NCBI GenBank assembly: GCA_025435555.1
Contig: JAIWWG010000070.1
Location: 1 to 64,000 of the forward strand
DNA: 64,000 nucleotides
Direction of reading: 5' to 3'
DNA from: Chytriomyces cf. hyalinus JEL632
Taxonomy: Eukaryota; Chytridiomycota; Chytridiomycetes; Chytridiales; Chytriomycetaceae
In this document: in pieces, positions 35,105 to 47,334 of the stretch
Position numbering within the stretch: position 1 is the first letter of the stretch
Layout of the letters: every line of letters begins with the position of its first letter
Program-made: the position numbers and the translations under genes
Notes under the pieces: model-generated
Database searches by the model: none
The model's input: the letters and a program-made list of their open reading frames with translations, nothing else
Told to the model about the DNA's origin: nothing

Positions 35105-35724
35105 ATACCTTTTTTCAGCCGTTTGCAATGACACCGTTGAGTCAGCATACGCTTCCACCGAAACTGTTGCCACATTTACAAGCGATTGCAAGTCAAACTG
35201 CCATGCTGATTATGGGTGATTTCAATATCAATGCGCGGTCAATGCAAACGAGTAATAATTCGGATGCTGGTGGTGCAGCAGCAGTGAGTCCAGAGTATGC
35301 AGCAATCATGAATTTACTGGGGCCGCAGGGTCGGATTGAAGATTTGTTTGCAAGTGTTGAGAGGGGGAATGGGGAGGGAGACACTGTGTCGGGTGATGGA
35401 CGGAATCGGCTGGTAAAGGCCGGAAGTGTGTTGGGAAGGGTTGATTACATGCTGCAAGGGCATTCGATGAGTGTTCCTACAGCAGGAGGAGGAGCAGTAG
35501 CAGCTGCCAATTCAACAGTCATTGGTGGTGGTGGTGTTGGAATGAATGGTGTATCTGATGGGAATGTGGAATCGGCGGGGGTAGTTGGAAGGTTGTCATC
35601 ATCCAATGCAGTGTTGACATTTCTCGATTTAGAGATGGTTGAAGGAAGTGTGGTTGGGAGTGAAACAGGGATGGAGATGAGTGACCATTGGCCGTTGCTG
35701 GGATCATTCCGACCTCGAGTGTGA
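33143..35724 (+). CDS. Endonuclease/exonuclease/phosphatase family protein (sphingomyelinase-like)
   Basis: The exon model is 33143-33931, 34003-34189, 34300-34530 and 34607-35724, all GT-AG and in frame, giving about 775 residues. The EEP fold motifs appear in order: ICSFNTALVP, LLQEVWGPGVD with the metal-binding Glu, RALLLDVSDAWGPGKRLLLF with NLQLDP, then GDFNINARS, RVDYMLQGHS and SDHWPLLGSF with the catalytic Asp-His. The order fits neutral-sphingomyelinase or inositol-phosphatase relatives, which hydrolyse phosphodiester or phosphomonoester bonds using magnesium. Long low-complexity inserts interrupt the fold, including a run of about 16 Thr near 35070. Two introns carry T-runs over 15 bases. 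An in-frame start at 33014 is less likely. The substrate is not determined by the sequence. Confidence 0.82.
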
Positions 35725-35821
35725 TGTGACTGGGTTTTTTTTTTTTGATTTTTTTTAGTTTTTTTTTTTATGTAAATTTTTTGCGTGGCACAAATATTCA
35801 GGGTAATGATTCTTTTTGATG

Positions 35822-35848
35822 TGGATTGGATGGATGGATGGATGGATA
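35822..35848 (+). repeat. GGAT tetranucleotide tract
   Basis: Several consecutive GGAT units are visible; a second shorter GGAT run follows at about 35875-35885. Confidence 0.8.
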
Positions 35849-35918
35849 AATGGGCATGGAATAACAGGCATCTGATGGATGGATGGAAGTTGGGTCGGAG
35901 TGAGTTCCAATGCAGCAT

Positions 35919-35945
35919 CCAAGCAAGCAAGCAAGCAAGCAAGCA
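35919..35945 (+). repeat. CAAG tetranucleotide tract
   Basis: About six consecutive CAAG units, ending in CAAAACAAG. Confidence 0.85.
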
Positions 35946-35970
35946 AAACAAGTGAGCGGCAAAGTGCGCT

Positions 35971-35999
35971 TGGTCGGTCGGTCGGTCGGTCGGTCGGTC
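35971..35999 (+). repeat. GGTC tetranucleotide tract
   Basis: About six to seven consecutive GGTC units, only some 25 bases after the CAAG tract. Confidence 0.85.
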
Positions 36000-36143
36000 T
36001 TGGGCAGTCAGTCAGTGACACAATAAATTGACGACGCCACCCAATTCAGATTTTTCAGATAATTTTTATATCCCATGTGACCAACCAAAGAATCTTTGTT
36101 CCGACGGGACCCCCACATTTGCAGTGATGGGCAGGCACCATCG

Positions 36144-36170
36144 GAGGGAGGGAGGGAGGGAGGGAGGGAG
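36144..36170 (+). repeat. GGGA tetranucleotide tract
   Basis: About six consecutive GGGA units, purine-only on this strand. Confidence 0.85.
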
Positions 36171-36452
36171 TTAGTTGGTATGTATGCGTATATGCATATA
36201 CAGGAAAGGTAGTTAGTTGGGTATGCATATACAGGAAATGCATCCATCCATTACCACCTAAACACAAGCAGGGCAGGGCATGGCAGGGCGTAAAGGACAT
36301 TCATTGTATATAATATGCGACACAAGAGAAAGTAAGGCGGTCAGGTCGGTGTCGGTGTCAGACACAAATACAATTTGATCAAAATCAAGTATGTATTAAT
36401 ATTAATAAATACAAGAAGAAAATTCAATTGTTTTTTTGTTTTTTTGTTGGCT

Positions 36453-36484
36453 TGAGTGAGTGAGTGAGTGAGTGAGTGAGTGAC
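36453..36484 (+). repeat. GAGT tetranucleotide tract
   Basis: About seven consecutive GAGT units, then CTGGG. Confidence 0.85.
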
Positions 36485-37167
36485 TGGGAATTATTTGATT
36501 AAAACGTCATCTCATAATAATACGCCACCCACCCAATTCACCCAAGCCCCTCTCCTTTGTTTTGTTAGTAATGTGTGTGCGGGGGTCAGTCAACTGTGGT
36601 GGGGGGGAATATGGCGTTGGAGTCAATGGAATGGAATGGAATGTGCGGGCGGACGGGCGCGGCGTCACTGCGGGCGTTTATCGCAAGTGGAACAAGAAAC
36701 TTTTTGCAGGTGCTTAAAAAAGAAAGGTGGCGTGGCGTGGCGTGGCGTCGGGGGTGAAAGAGGGACAGGCGCCAAAAATTACACCACACTCGTTGTATTT
36801 ATTTGCTTGTAGAGAGAGTGCAGTAAAGGGATTCATTGTATGCTGCTTTGCTTACTTACTTTGGTGGTTGATGGGTTTGCATGTTATCCAATGTGCTGTG
36901 TGTGTTTGCCACATTTATTGGCGCCACCCCGTCTTGCATCTCTCTCGTATGCCTAACAACAAGATAAGAAGGAAGAAGGAATAAAGAAGAAGGAAATAGA
37001 AGAGAGAAGATGGAAAATAGAAGAAGGAAATGGAAGGAAATAGAACAAGAAAGAAGAAACAAACAAATTTGAGGCGCTTTACAACAAACAAAACACACAC
37101 AATTTTCAGCCACTTGCTCAAATTTTACAGTGCATTTAGGGTTTCCAACAAGATTAAATCTTGCCCG

Positions 37168-37174
37168 TATAAAA
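37168..37174 (+). promoter_or_regulatory. TATA box of the OPT transporter gene
   Basis: TATAAAA lies 74 bases before the ATG at 37242. The same spacing recurs before the surface-protein genes. Confidence 0.6.
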
Positions 37175-37241
37175 CGCAGCCAACTTCCCAACTCCCCAGA
37201 ACCGCATTCTATCCAAAACACACCCAACACAGACAGAACCA

Positions 37242-39611
37242 ATGGCAGTAACAGCTACTGCCGAAGAAGAGAAGCGCGATCTCGAGGTCAAGAACCACCC
37301 TGACGCCCTCGACACCACCGTCGGCATCTCAAGAGAAGAAATCGCAGAGACCCTCAAGGTCGACGAGTGGGGATACGATGTCGTCAAGGCCATCGTCACT
37401 TCCGAGGACGATCCAACTGAGCCAGTCCTTACCTTCCGTTTCTGGTTCCTCGGAACTATTCTCGGAATCTTTGCCGGTGCCCTCGGTCAATTGTACACCT
37501 TCAAACCACAAACTGTTGCCGTCTCCTCCCTCATGCTCTCCGTGTTTGGTTACGTGAGTATTTTTACCGCACGCCTGATTGCATGCATAGTTTCCTCTTG
37601 CTCATCCATTTTTCTATCCAGGTCGGTGGAATGTTCCTCTCCAAGGTTCTGCCAACAGGAATTTTAAATCCTGGAAAGTATGTACCACGCCTGATTTGCA
37701 TGCATTTCGCTTCTTGCTCAATATATTTTGTTTTGTTTGTCCAGGTTCACCAAGAAGGAGCTCGCCCTTATTGTCATTTGCGCTTCCACTGGAGCCAAGG
37801 GTGTCGCGTCCACTCTCATCATTGGTGCCAAGGACTTGTACTTTAACCAAAAGTACTCGTACTTTGATGCCATCATTCTCGTGTTGACCACCCAGTTCAT
37901 TGGTTACGGTGCCGTCGGTCTCTTCCGTACCATCTTGGTCTACCCACGTCGTGCCTTCTACCCATCTGCCCTGTCTGGAGTCTCCCTCTTTGAAACCCTG
38001 TTTGCTGCCAACATCAACGACAAGGCCTTCAAGCTCTTCTGGATGGCCACCGCCGGTCTCTTCTGCTGGACTTTCATGCCACAATACATTGCCCCAACCT
38101 TGATTGGTGTGTCCGTGTTTTGCTTGGCCAACCAAAACAGCCCCCTCTTCACCCAGCTCTTTGGTGGAGTCAACAACAACGAAGGTCTCGGTATCGGATC
38201 CATCTCCTTTGACTGGAACAACATTGGTGATGATGGTCTTGTCTACCCATGGGTCACCCAGGTCAACCAGATGGTCGGCATGGTCGGATGTGTCGTTGTC
38301 ATCCCCATTCTCTACTACAACAACGTCTGGAACGCCAAATCCTTCCCCTTCATGGCCCAGAGTTTGTACTTGGCTACCGGCAAAAAGTACAACCAAACCA
38401 AGATTCTCTCCAACAATGCTCTCGATGAGGCCAAGTACGCCGCCTACGGTCAGCCATTCTACTCCACCAGTTGGGCTTTCAACACCATGATGCAAAACAT
38501 GTCCGTCACTGCCGGTATCGTTCACGTTGCTCTGTGGCACGGAAAGGACATTATGGCTGGAGTCCGCGCCGTCATCACCAAGCCAAAGGATGGCGAAGAC
38601 AAGTCCACCATCCAGGAAGGAGACTTTGCGGAACTCGACGACTCTTACCGTCTTACCTCTGTCCACCCTGAAGTGCCCCTCTGGTGGTACCTTACCCTGA
38701 TGGCCGTGTCCGTCTCCCTCGGTTTCTACATTTGTGTCAAGGACGACTCCCTCCCATGGTGGGCTTTCCTCCTCACCGTGTTTATCGCTTTGATCTTCAT
38801 CATTGTGTCTGGTCTCCTCGCCGCTTTCACCGGTTTCTCTCCACCGTTCAAGACCTTCTTGCAGCTGATTGGAGGTTTCTTGCTCCCCGGAAGACCCATC
38901 GCCAACATGTACTTTACCACTTTCGGAGGAAACACCATCTGGGAAGCCGTTGCCATGTGCACTGACTTGAAGATTGGCCAGTACATGAAGATTGCCCCAA
39001 GAGCCGTGTTCTACGCCCAAATGTACGGAGGATTCCTCGGTGCCCTGATCCACTGGGTTCTCAACCACATTATTTTGGACACCAAGCGTGACATTCTCCT
39101 CGACCCTAACGGTGACAACAACTGGTCCGGACAAAACATTATCGGATTCAACACCAAAGCCATCACGTTTGGAACGCTTGCACCAAAACTCCTTGCCGCT
39201 GGAGGTACCTACGAATGGTTGTCGTACGCTTTCATTATTGGTGCCATCCTCCCAGTTCCCTTCTGGCTCGGACACAAGTACTTCCCCAAGGTTGGATTCA
39301 ACTACGTCAATACGACCATCTTGTCTTGGTACTTTTGCATCTTCACCGTCGGTGTCAACTCTGGTTGGTTGTCGCGCATCATACTTGGATTCGTGTTCCA
39401 ATTGTACCTGCGTAAATACCAATCCGCCTGGTTCAACAAGTACACGTACATTCTGGCTGCCGGTTTGTCTGCTGGTACACAGTTGGCTGTGTTTGTCATG
39501 TCGTTTGCGTTGCAGGGTGCCGGTGGTTTGACGATCGATTTCCCCTTCTGGTTGTTGAACCCAGACCCGGCCAGTGGAAAGTTTTCTGACTACTGTACCA
39601 GAGCCAAGTAG
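37242..39611 (+). CDS. OPT-family oligopeptide transporter
   Basis: Three exons (37242-37553, 37622-37677, 37745-39611) encode about 745 residues. After a hydrophilic head (DEWGYDVVKAIVTSEDDP) the protein has many membrane helices, starting VLTFRFWFLGTILGIFAGAL. It shows OPT family motifs such as SLMLSVFGYVGG, LPGRPIANMYFTTFG and WFNKYTYILAAGLSAGTQL. OPT proteins take up small peptides or glutathione across the plasma or vacuolar membrane using protons. The coding sequence is rich in C-ending codons, unlike most neighbours, and has a TATA box, which suggests strong expression. The two introns resemble each other. A poly(A) signal follows at 39673-39678. Confidence 0.95.
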
Positions 39612-40083
39612 ATTATATTTTTTTTTGGGAGAGTTATTACATATACGGAAACTATGACATCTGTAGATTCTAAATAAAAGTGAATGAATGGTACTTGACT
39701 TGCCTTTGTATCTCCTTCTAATAATAAGTGATTGGATCGAACACGCGGACTACGAGATTCACACTGCTCTTCTCCGAAACAACAGGCTCAAGGGAACCGA
39801 CTTTGAAATATAATACAGGGAAAGAAGACCTGCTGAGCTCGTCATTAGAGGGTGGGGGTATCATTAGATGTGAGCGCTTGTGAATTGCGCACCCTTGAAT
39901 CGCTTTCTTATTTATTGACCTCGCGTTTCAGCACCGCCTCATGTGGGTCCACACTACTCATAGTGGAGTTCTTGAACGAGGTTGAGAGCAAAAACAGCGG
40001 ATACTTGTGTTGTTACGATTCTGTTTTTATTAAAAACGACGCATCTTTTTTTCTACTGCAAGCACACACATACACCCCTCAGC
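39612..40083. other. Convergent intergenic region
   Basis: AATAAA at 39673-39678 serves the transporter gene. The rest lies between convergent 3' ends and has no gene I can support. Confidence 0.6.
39673..39678 (+). terminator. Poly(A) signal of the OPT gene
   Basis: AATAAA lies 62 bases after the TAG stop codon. Confidence 0.55.
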
Positions 40084-41351
<1,268 letters not shown>

Positions 41352-41637
41352 ATTTTGTATTTAAATTTGCCGATATATTTATCTAAATATTTACGGTAAA
41401 AAGTAAAGTCTAAAAAAAAGCAGGAAGCATAAAAGTGACTGGGCCTTTTTTCGGACCAATCAAAACGCGAAAGTTCAGTTTCAAAAAAACCAAAACAAAT
41501 TAATTGTCGATCGTCATTCAGCGCTTGCGAAATAACAGAAATTTATTTTCAAATTCTCTTTTTTTTTTTGAAGCGTATTTATTGCAGCCTTCGTTCCAGC
41601 GCAACAAAGTCAATCGTCACGCATCCCATCCATAAGC

Positions 41638-42726
41638 ATGTCTTTCATCTTTTTCATCAGCATTCTCTCCATCGCATCAGCTGCTCAAGCATCTGTTGTG
41701 CCAAACGCACCAGTCGCGCTTTCAAACAACTACGCGCCGCAAGCTCAACCCATTACGCAACAACAACAACAGCAACAACAGCAACCGAGCATCCCGAACA
41801 TGTACTCTCCACCGCTACCCCAGAAACAAGTCATCGCTCCAGCAAATGTACTTCCAAATATCGCTGCGTACGCGCCTGCCGCACCGGTAAAGCAATACAG
41901 TCCTCCAGCCCAACAACAGATCGTACAGTTGGTTCCCGCTCCCATCCAGCAGCAAGTGGTGCAAGTAAAACCCGTTGTGGTTCAAGTTCAGTCGTACCAG
42001 CCACAGCAGGTTGTGCCACCACCGGCCCAACAACAAGTAGTCCAAGTGAAACCGGTCGTGGTGCAACTGCAGCCCCAATCCAAACCAATGCCGCCTCAAA
42101 ACAACTACATCCCACCACAGCAGACTTACAATGCCCCACCACCAATTCAGACTCCCACGAAACAACCGGCTGAAGTTAAACCTGTTGCTCAACTTGTCAA
42201 ACCAGCAACTTCACCACCTGTCCAGTATGCTGGAACGCAACAACTGAAACCAGTTGTTCAAATTACTCCGCCGATTGTTGTACAAGAGCCTGTTTACGTT
42301 GCCCCCGCACAGCCGCCAGCTTACATAGCTCCTCCCCAACCCAACGCATTCCAAAAACAACCGCTGCCAAAACCAACACCCAAAGTAACTCCTACCCCAC
42401 CACCACAAAATAACACTCCAGCCAAGAAACTCACTCCAACCACAGCTACCGGATATGTTGCTCCGACTCCGTTCAAACCCGTTACCTACGCGACCACACG
42501 GGCTACCAACGCGCCTACGACTCCTGCACCTGCTGCATTGGTCCCAGCCACTCCTGTCTTGACCCCTACCCCGGTGCCGTTCGGTCTCGTGGGTGGCTCG
42601 CCAAACGTTGCCAAATCCATACCGGGTACGTTACCAACGGCCGTGGGACAGCTTGTGGTTTCGTCCGCAATTTCAAACGGCTGTTTTCTGGTCCTTTCAG
42701 TGGTTCTTAGTGCATTTATGTTTTGA
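41638..42726 (+). CDS. Secreted Pro/Gln/Ala-rich surface protein, probably GPI-anchored
   Basis: This single-exon gene encodes 362 residues. The first 19 form a signal peptide (MSFIFFISILSIASAAQASV). The body has very low complexity: a Gln run, repeated QQQVVQVKPVVVQ blocks, and many Pro, Val and Ala residues without cysteines. The last 20 residues are hydrophobic after a small-residue segment (SSAISNGC), as in GPI-attachment signals. No catalytic domain is present. It resembles structural wall or mucin-like proteins. It shares the signal, disordered body and C-terminal anchor layout with the genes at 47335, 48355, 49869 and 51175, although its Gln-rich composition differs. Confidence 0.8.
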   Translation: MSFIFFISILSIASAAQASVVPNAPVALSNNYAPQAQPITQQQQQQQQQPSIPNMYSPPLPQKQVIAPANVLPNIAAYAPAAPVKQYSPPAQQQIVQLVPAPIQQQVVQVKPVVVQVQSYQPQQVVPPPAQQQVVQVKPVVVQLQPQSKPMPPQNNYIPPQQTYNAPPPIQTPTKQPAEVKPVAQLVKPATSPPVQYAGTQQLKPVVQITPPIVVQEPVYVAPAQPPAYIAPPQPNAFQKQPLPKPTPKVTPTPPPQNNTPAKKLTPTTATGYVAPTPFKPVTYATTRATNAPTTPAPAALVPATPVLTPTPVPFGLVGGSPNVAKSIPGTLPTAVGQLVVSSAISNGCFLVLSVVLSAFMF

Positions 42727-42928
42727 TGAGTGAGCTTCTTTTTCACCAGTTTTTTGTTGTGCTTCATTTTGTTCCCGCCAAAATATTTTTTATTTATCAA
42801 AGCTGGGCATGTGACTTGTGTAGAATAAAAAAAAAAAATTTGCTTGCCCAAATGCACCCCCTTTTTCTATTTCCCATGACGTGCGAGGGTGGTGGAGAGT
42901 GTAAAAACCCAAGTCTCCCACTTACGCG

Positions 42929-42952
42929 AAAAAAAAAAAAAAAAAAAAAAAA
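42929..42952 (+). repeat. Poly(A) run of 24
   Basis: Uninterrupted A-run between the surface-protein gene and the convergent RRM gene; a second run of about 11 A lies at 42975-42985. Confidence 0.85.
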
Positions 42953-42989
42953 GGAGTTTGCTCCATCATGTAGGGAAAAAAAAAAAGAA

Positions 42990-43890
42990 TCACTGTCCGC
43001 GTTGATTTGACAGACCTGCACGCCTATTTTTCTCTGCGCGTCCACGAATGGCCGTCATATCACCATCCAAACTCGGGTCTCGAGACATTTCATCATCCTG
43101 CTGCGGCACGTAATTTCTTGTGCCTGCAGTAGAATTTGCCGAGTGTGTAGAACGGCTGATTTCCGTGGCAGTTGCAGGAGATTTTGACCGTTGATTCAGG
43201 CATGGAGCCGATACTCTCGATTTTGACGAATTTTTAGAACCACCCACGTCATTGGACAAGGATCCTCCCACATCCGCAGCTGCAGCCTTTTTCGATTCCA
43301 TCTCCTTCAATTTCCGCTCAATCGCCGCAATGCGTGTTTCTGGCGTTGAATTCGAGCCTGGAACCAGTTGCACTTTTTTGTTGATGGTTGCTTCCAACGC
43401 ACGTGCTTCAAATTCTCGTTTTGTTTTAGGCCGTTTGGTTGGATGTTGGGTCGAGTTTGCGTCTGCTGTTCCGCTGTGCTGGGATGCTTGTTGGGAGGTG
43501 AGTTTGGACCAAGTGACTGTCAGTCGTCTTGTGCCGTTCCATGCTGGGACAGTGCCGTTTAGAGTTGCGATTGCTCGAAGACTGGAGGCTTCGTTTTCAA
43601 ATTTCACAAAAGCGGATCCTTTTGGGTGACCTAGTTTGGGTCCTGTTTTGTGCCAGAGAAAGTCCAGCTGCGAACCGGTTGATAAGTTTTTTTTTTTGCG
43701 ATTCGCAAGGCAACTGCAATTACCTTTGTAATCTGGCCAAACTTTTCAAAGATCTTTCAAATTTGGAAAAGAATACAATCAGCACCTCGCAAAGCCAATG
43801 CCCAAACAACAATAAGAAAACCTTCTTGAGCCGAAATTCCGTGACAGCAAGATCCAATCCCCCAATAAATAAGACACCATTCGATACCAT
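42990..43890 (-). CDS. RBM18-like RNA-binding protein (single RRM)
   Basis: The exons are joined by two introns (about 43761-43831 and 43674-43732). The RRM begins VLFIGGLDLAVTEFRLKK, continues IFEKFGQITK and LDFLWHKTGPKLGHPKGSA, then FVKFENEASSLRAIATLNG. The LDFLWHK..G..G.P.G segment is characteristic of RBM18 relatives. After the RRM comes a basic region and a Ser-rich tail with a short coiled coil (RIAAIERKLKEMESKK). I use the ATG at 43890, directly before the RRM. The frame is open upstream to about 44060 with acidic sequence and no ATG, so an upstream exon or fusion with the preceding poly(A) polymerase gene is possible. Confidence 0.75.
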
Positions 43891-44117
43891 GTTGGCAGGC
43901 TGCGCTAAAGGAACTTCCAGGAGCGGCTGCTCATTTGCGATCGGCACATCTTGATTCGAATCGAGTGCCTCCGTCTCGTGTCGAACACTAACTGATTCGT
44001 CCGACACTTCGGGTTCGGCATCCTGCAAATATTCCGCATGTAATTTGGTACCCTTGAATGCCAAAAAAATCAAAAACAAAACATAGTCAATCAGTATTCC
44101 AAGTATTTCCACGTCTC

Positions 44118-46231
44118 TCAAAAAGCAGCACGAACCGAAATCGCTCGCCGCCGTTTTTTATAATGTTTGTAACCGGTACAATGCTCTGAAGGAATGTCAG
44201 CTCTGTTTGCCACCGAAGGATTAGACTTTTTCATAGCCAGTCCAGAGAAAATTGTTCGAAATTCCGACCCATACCCATTCAAATGCCGCACCGATATCCC
44301 CATGACGGCCTGCGAAAACATTGATCCAGATTGAACAAGCTCTATAAATTCTTGAATGGGTCGAGAAACATCCACCACCACCGATGACGGATGAACGCCT
44401 CGCGCAGGAATGCGATTTTCGGATAACTGAAGACCAATGTAGAATACAGATGAATGCGCAAGCGCTGATGGATGGGTTACAGATTGATCAGAATGGTTCG
44501 CGGGTGACTCGGCAATTGGAAGCTGCGGCATCACTTTTTCATAGACTTGGGTGCAAATATGGACGAGACTGACATTCGGCAGTGTTTCGAGCCGTTTCGA
44601 TAGCTGCCGGATCCGAGATTCTACCCACCCGGACCTGTCGACACAGTTCGTTAAGAAGGCACAAACAAAGGACAGGGACAGAATTCCTCATTACCAAACA
44701 AATTGATGTTCAAAGGAATCGCTCGTTGCCACAATCTGCAAGTAATCTTCGTACAGCGTTCGGAATGAAAGAGGCTCCACCAATTGCTCCCAAGACGCTG
44801 TTCCGGCAGAAATCCGTTCAACAATCGTCGCCCCCCGTGTAATTTCATGCATAATAAGTTTAAAGTTGGATTTCGAAAGGTTGTGCGTCGTGCACATGGA
44901 TGGGTATGCAGGCGTGATGATGGGCATCATAAAAGTATCGGGATATATTTGCGATAGGACAGGGTTCCATGGATCTTCCTGAATCGGTTTGAGAAGCAAT
45001 GGATAGGTCCAGTCCCTAAAAAATTTTGATGCGTTCAAAATCCCACGGTTCATGTTGACTTTTTTTTTGGAATGATGCTTACCATTTCATCAGAGTGCTG
45101 AAAAATTCACATAGAAGAACGTCTGCGGTTGCGTTGGGATGCATCTGACATATTTTCGCCACCGAAATTGCCCACGCAACACCGCCAAGATAACCCAAAA
45201 TATTCGAATAGACGCCTCGCTGCTTTGCCCAATATTTAACAAAACAAAGAGCTGTTCGAAACGCGGCATGATTGGGGACAAGACGCAGAATTTCGTTCGC
45301 AACGCGTGGTCCATTCAGACTTCGGACACATCGGTCGTCCAGATTTTTGAGCAAGTTGTCATCACTGATGTCCACATCTTCGAGGACAGTATCCATATGT
45401 AATTGCGCAAATACGAGGTCAATCTGGATGAGGGGTCAATTCCGCCAAGTTTGTGAGAAACACTCATTCCCCCTGAGGAAAAAAATTTCAAAGACACCGG
45501 CACACCTCAATATCATCATACACGAGCGTGATGACGGGAACAAAAGCTTCAAGAATCGTCTGTGATTTGCGGGAAAAATTAAAAAAAGGCGGTGGGCGGG
45601 TTAAGCCGAGCGTGTTCAGATTGTCAGTCAAAGCAAAAGGGTGCTTAACCACAAGGGAGGAAACTTCTGTTGACGATCGCAATTCGTCCGCAAACAGTGT
45701 AAAGAACATTTTCCTCGATATGGCTTTTGGAGCGATGCATACAGCGTCGACATCACTCTCTGTTTTAGAAGTGGTTTGGAATGGTCATTTTTATGAAACC
45801 TTTGACCCAGAGACACAACCGAATCAATGGAGCTCACCATCCGATGAAACTCCGATGCAAACAGAGCCAAATGTGCGTAGAGAACCCGTTGACGGATGCG
45901 GTAAGGAGCTGGTGTGTTTGTGCACGAACGAGGAAAACAAAGATCGGATGGATTGGATGGCGTTATCCCTGTTCAAGACAATAAAGAGTCATACGGAGCA
46001 ACCGAAGGAGGAGATCATTTGATTAAGGCAAGAAGCAATGGTACAGCTGCAAGGAATGGGGAACAACCTTTTCACGGCAACTTGAGTTGACTCTGTCTGG
46101 CCATTCTTGACGAGCAGTTGCTCAATCAGCCGCACTCGCCTCTCAGCAGCCTGGTGTTCCGACAGGGCCACTTCCGCTTGAGACTGTGTTTGCATCGCGC
46201 CTGATGTGCTTGCGGAACTCGTTGGGGTCAT
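44118..46231 (-). CDS. PAP1: Poly(A) polymerase
   Basis: This nuclear enzyme adds poly(A) tails to pre-mRNA. The minus-strand exons give RRVRLIEQLLVKNGQTEST, then a nucleotidyltransferase core with TFGSVCIGVSSDE joined to SDVDAVCIAPKAISRKMFF (the catalytic Asp pair). The third Asp is in VYDDIEIDLVFAQ, spanning an intron near 45419-45505. The central domain contains FRTALCFVKYWAKQRGVYSN and LGYLGGVAWAISVAKI, followed by MMPIITPAYPSMCTTHN. The RNA-binding domain follows with ESRIRQLSKRLETLPNVSL and FYIGLQLSE. The frame ends in a basic stretch (HYKKRRRAISVRAAF) at 44118. The start ATG at 46231 is the best candidate, and several introns of 50-90 nt are required. The downstream frame suggests a possible alternative C-terminus. 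Confidence 0.9.
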
Positions 46232-46446
46232 GTCCGTATTTTTTTTCTTCACCGTGCAAATTTCTGGCCAATAAAAACTTGCACATGAATTCCGTCCGTC
46301 CAATAAAAAAATATCTCCAACATCTGCCTTCAAAATTCGCTTTTTTTATTTCTGCTCGGCTCCTCATTAAGTCGCTCCTCCGGATTCCATCGAAGCTGTT
46401 CGTACGCTAATCAGTGTTGAGAAATCGCAATGTGGTGTGCAGGTTT

Positions 46447-46852
46447 TCAAAAGTTCATCTTGGACAAGATTGCATCGTCACGCCCGTAACGAGGCTGCCT
46501 TGCACGTTGACCCGTCTTTCCGAACCGCAGACGCAAGAACTTCATCTGGAAGAGGAGGGTAAAGTCCGTTTTAGAGAATGAAACTGTCAGCCGCAAGTGC
46601 ATCCAACGTCTCAGAAGATAAAAAGGGGCCCTAGTCACAATACTGGCAGAGATTACGCACCTTTAGCATTTTGGTGTAAAACGATGTCTTTGACTTTTGT
46701 TTCGGGAGAATGTAACCGGGCAGGTTGGCGTTCGATTCCTTTTTGTATACGATCGAGCGGGTCTGCTGCAGAGATGTGAAGGCTCCGTTTCCGAGTGCAG
46801 AAAGTGGGCGAAGCAGGGCTGATGATGTCCGATGTGCGAGGAGGTTGAACAT
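46447..46852 (-). CDS. Small protein with a mitochondrial-type leader, unrecognised
   Basis: Two exons (about 46661-46852 and 46447-46540) join in frame through a GT-AG intron that ends CTCTTCCAG. The product is about 96 residues. The N-terminus (MFNLLAHRTSSALLRPLSAL) is basic and hydroxylated with no acids, as in mitochondrial presequences. The C-terminus is strongly basic (MKFLRLRFGKTGQRARQPRY), which would suit a small mitoribosomal protein, but I cannot match it to a named subunit. It lies just upstream of poly(A) polymerase on the same strand. Confidence 0.6.
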
Positions 46853-47334
46853 TGCTTTTTCTTCTCGTTTTCACACTTGCGAGGTAATTATTTTTATGGC
46901 GGTTAATAAATATTTATATCACAGTCAGTGAAATCACATCTCGCGAGCATTGTGTGATGGACAGCTTCGTGGACGATTGTAACACAAGTTGCGCAGACGC
47001 GAAATGGATAAACGGATCACACAAAAGCGAGAATAAAATAAGCCGGCAGCTTTGACGCAGCACTTTTTGCCGTGTCTTCTGCTGTCTCCAAGCCAGCCAC
47101 GCATACAGCAGCAGCATCGCACACACACGCACACACGCTAGTCATGCTACGCAGGCCCATTCCCATTAATTGGATCAAATCGAATACCTCAATTTTGTGA
47201 AACTGAAATTGCACGAAATCATTTGGAAACATGTTTGGGAAAAAACAAAAGCTGAAACAAGCTTTTAAAGGAGAGCAAAGCGCCCACATTTGCCCTCCCC
47301 ACTTTCACAAAACTTACATAGACACTAGACAAAA
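46853..47334. other. Divergent intergenic region
   Basis: No gene is supported. A TATA-like TTTTAAAG at 47263-47270 sits 72 bases before the ATG of the next surface-protein gene. Confidence 0.55.

Larger units (their letters stand above)
35725..37241. other. Microsatellite-rich intergenic spacer
   Basis: No gene is supported in these 1.5 kb. The stretch contains five different tetranucleotide repeat tracts between 35820 and 36485, and an AGAAGGAA-rich purine tract at about 36960-37060. The last 300 bases are the promoter of the transporter gene. Confidence 0.7.

Noticed and set aside
37614-39422. 602-codon ORF antisense to the OPT transporter
   Set aside because: It is a shadow caused by strong codon bias of the real gene. 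It has no start context and its composition (Gly, Glu, Val) mirrors the sense codons.
42797-43045. Small ORF antisense across the poly(A) run
   Set aside because: It encodes poly-Phe from the homopolymer and overlaps the 3' end of the RRM gene.
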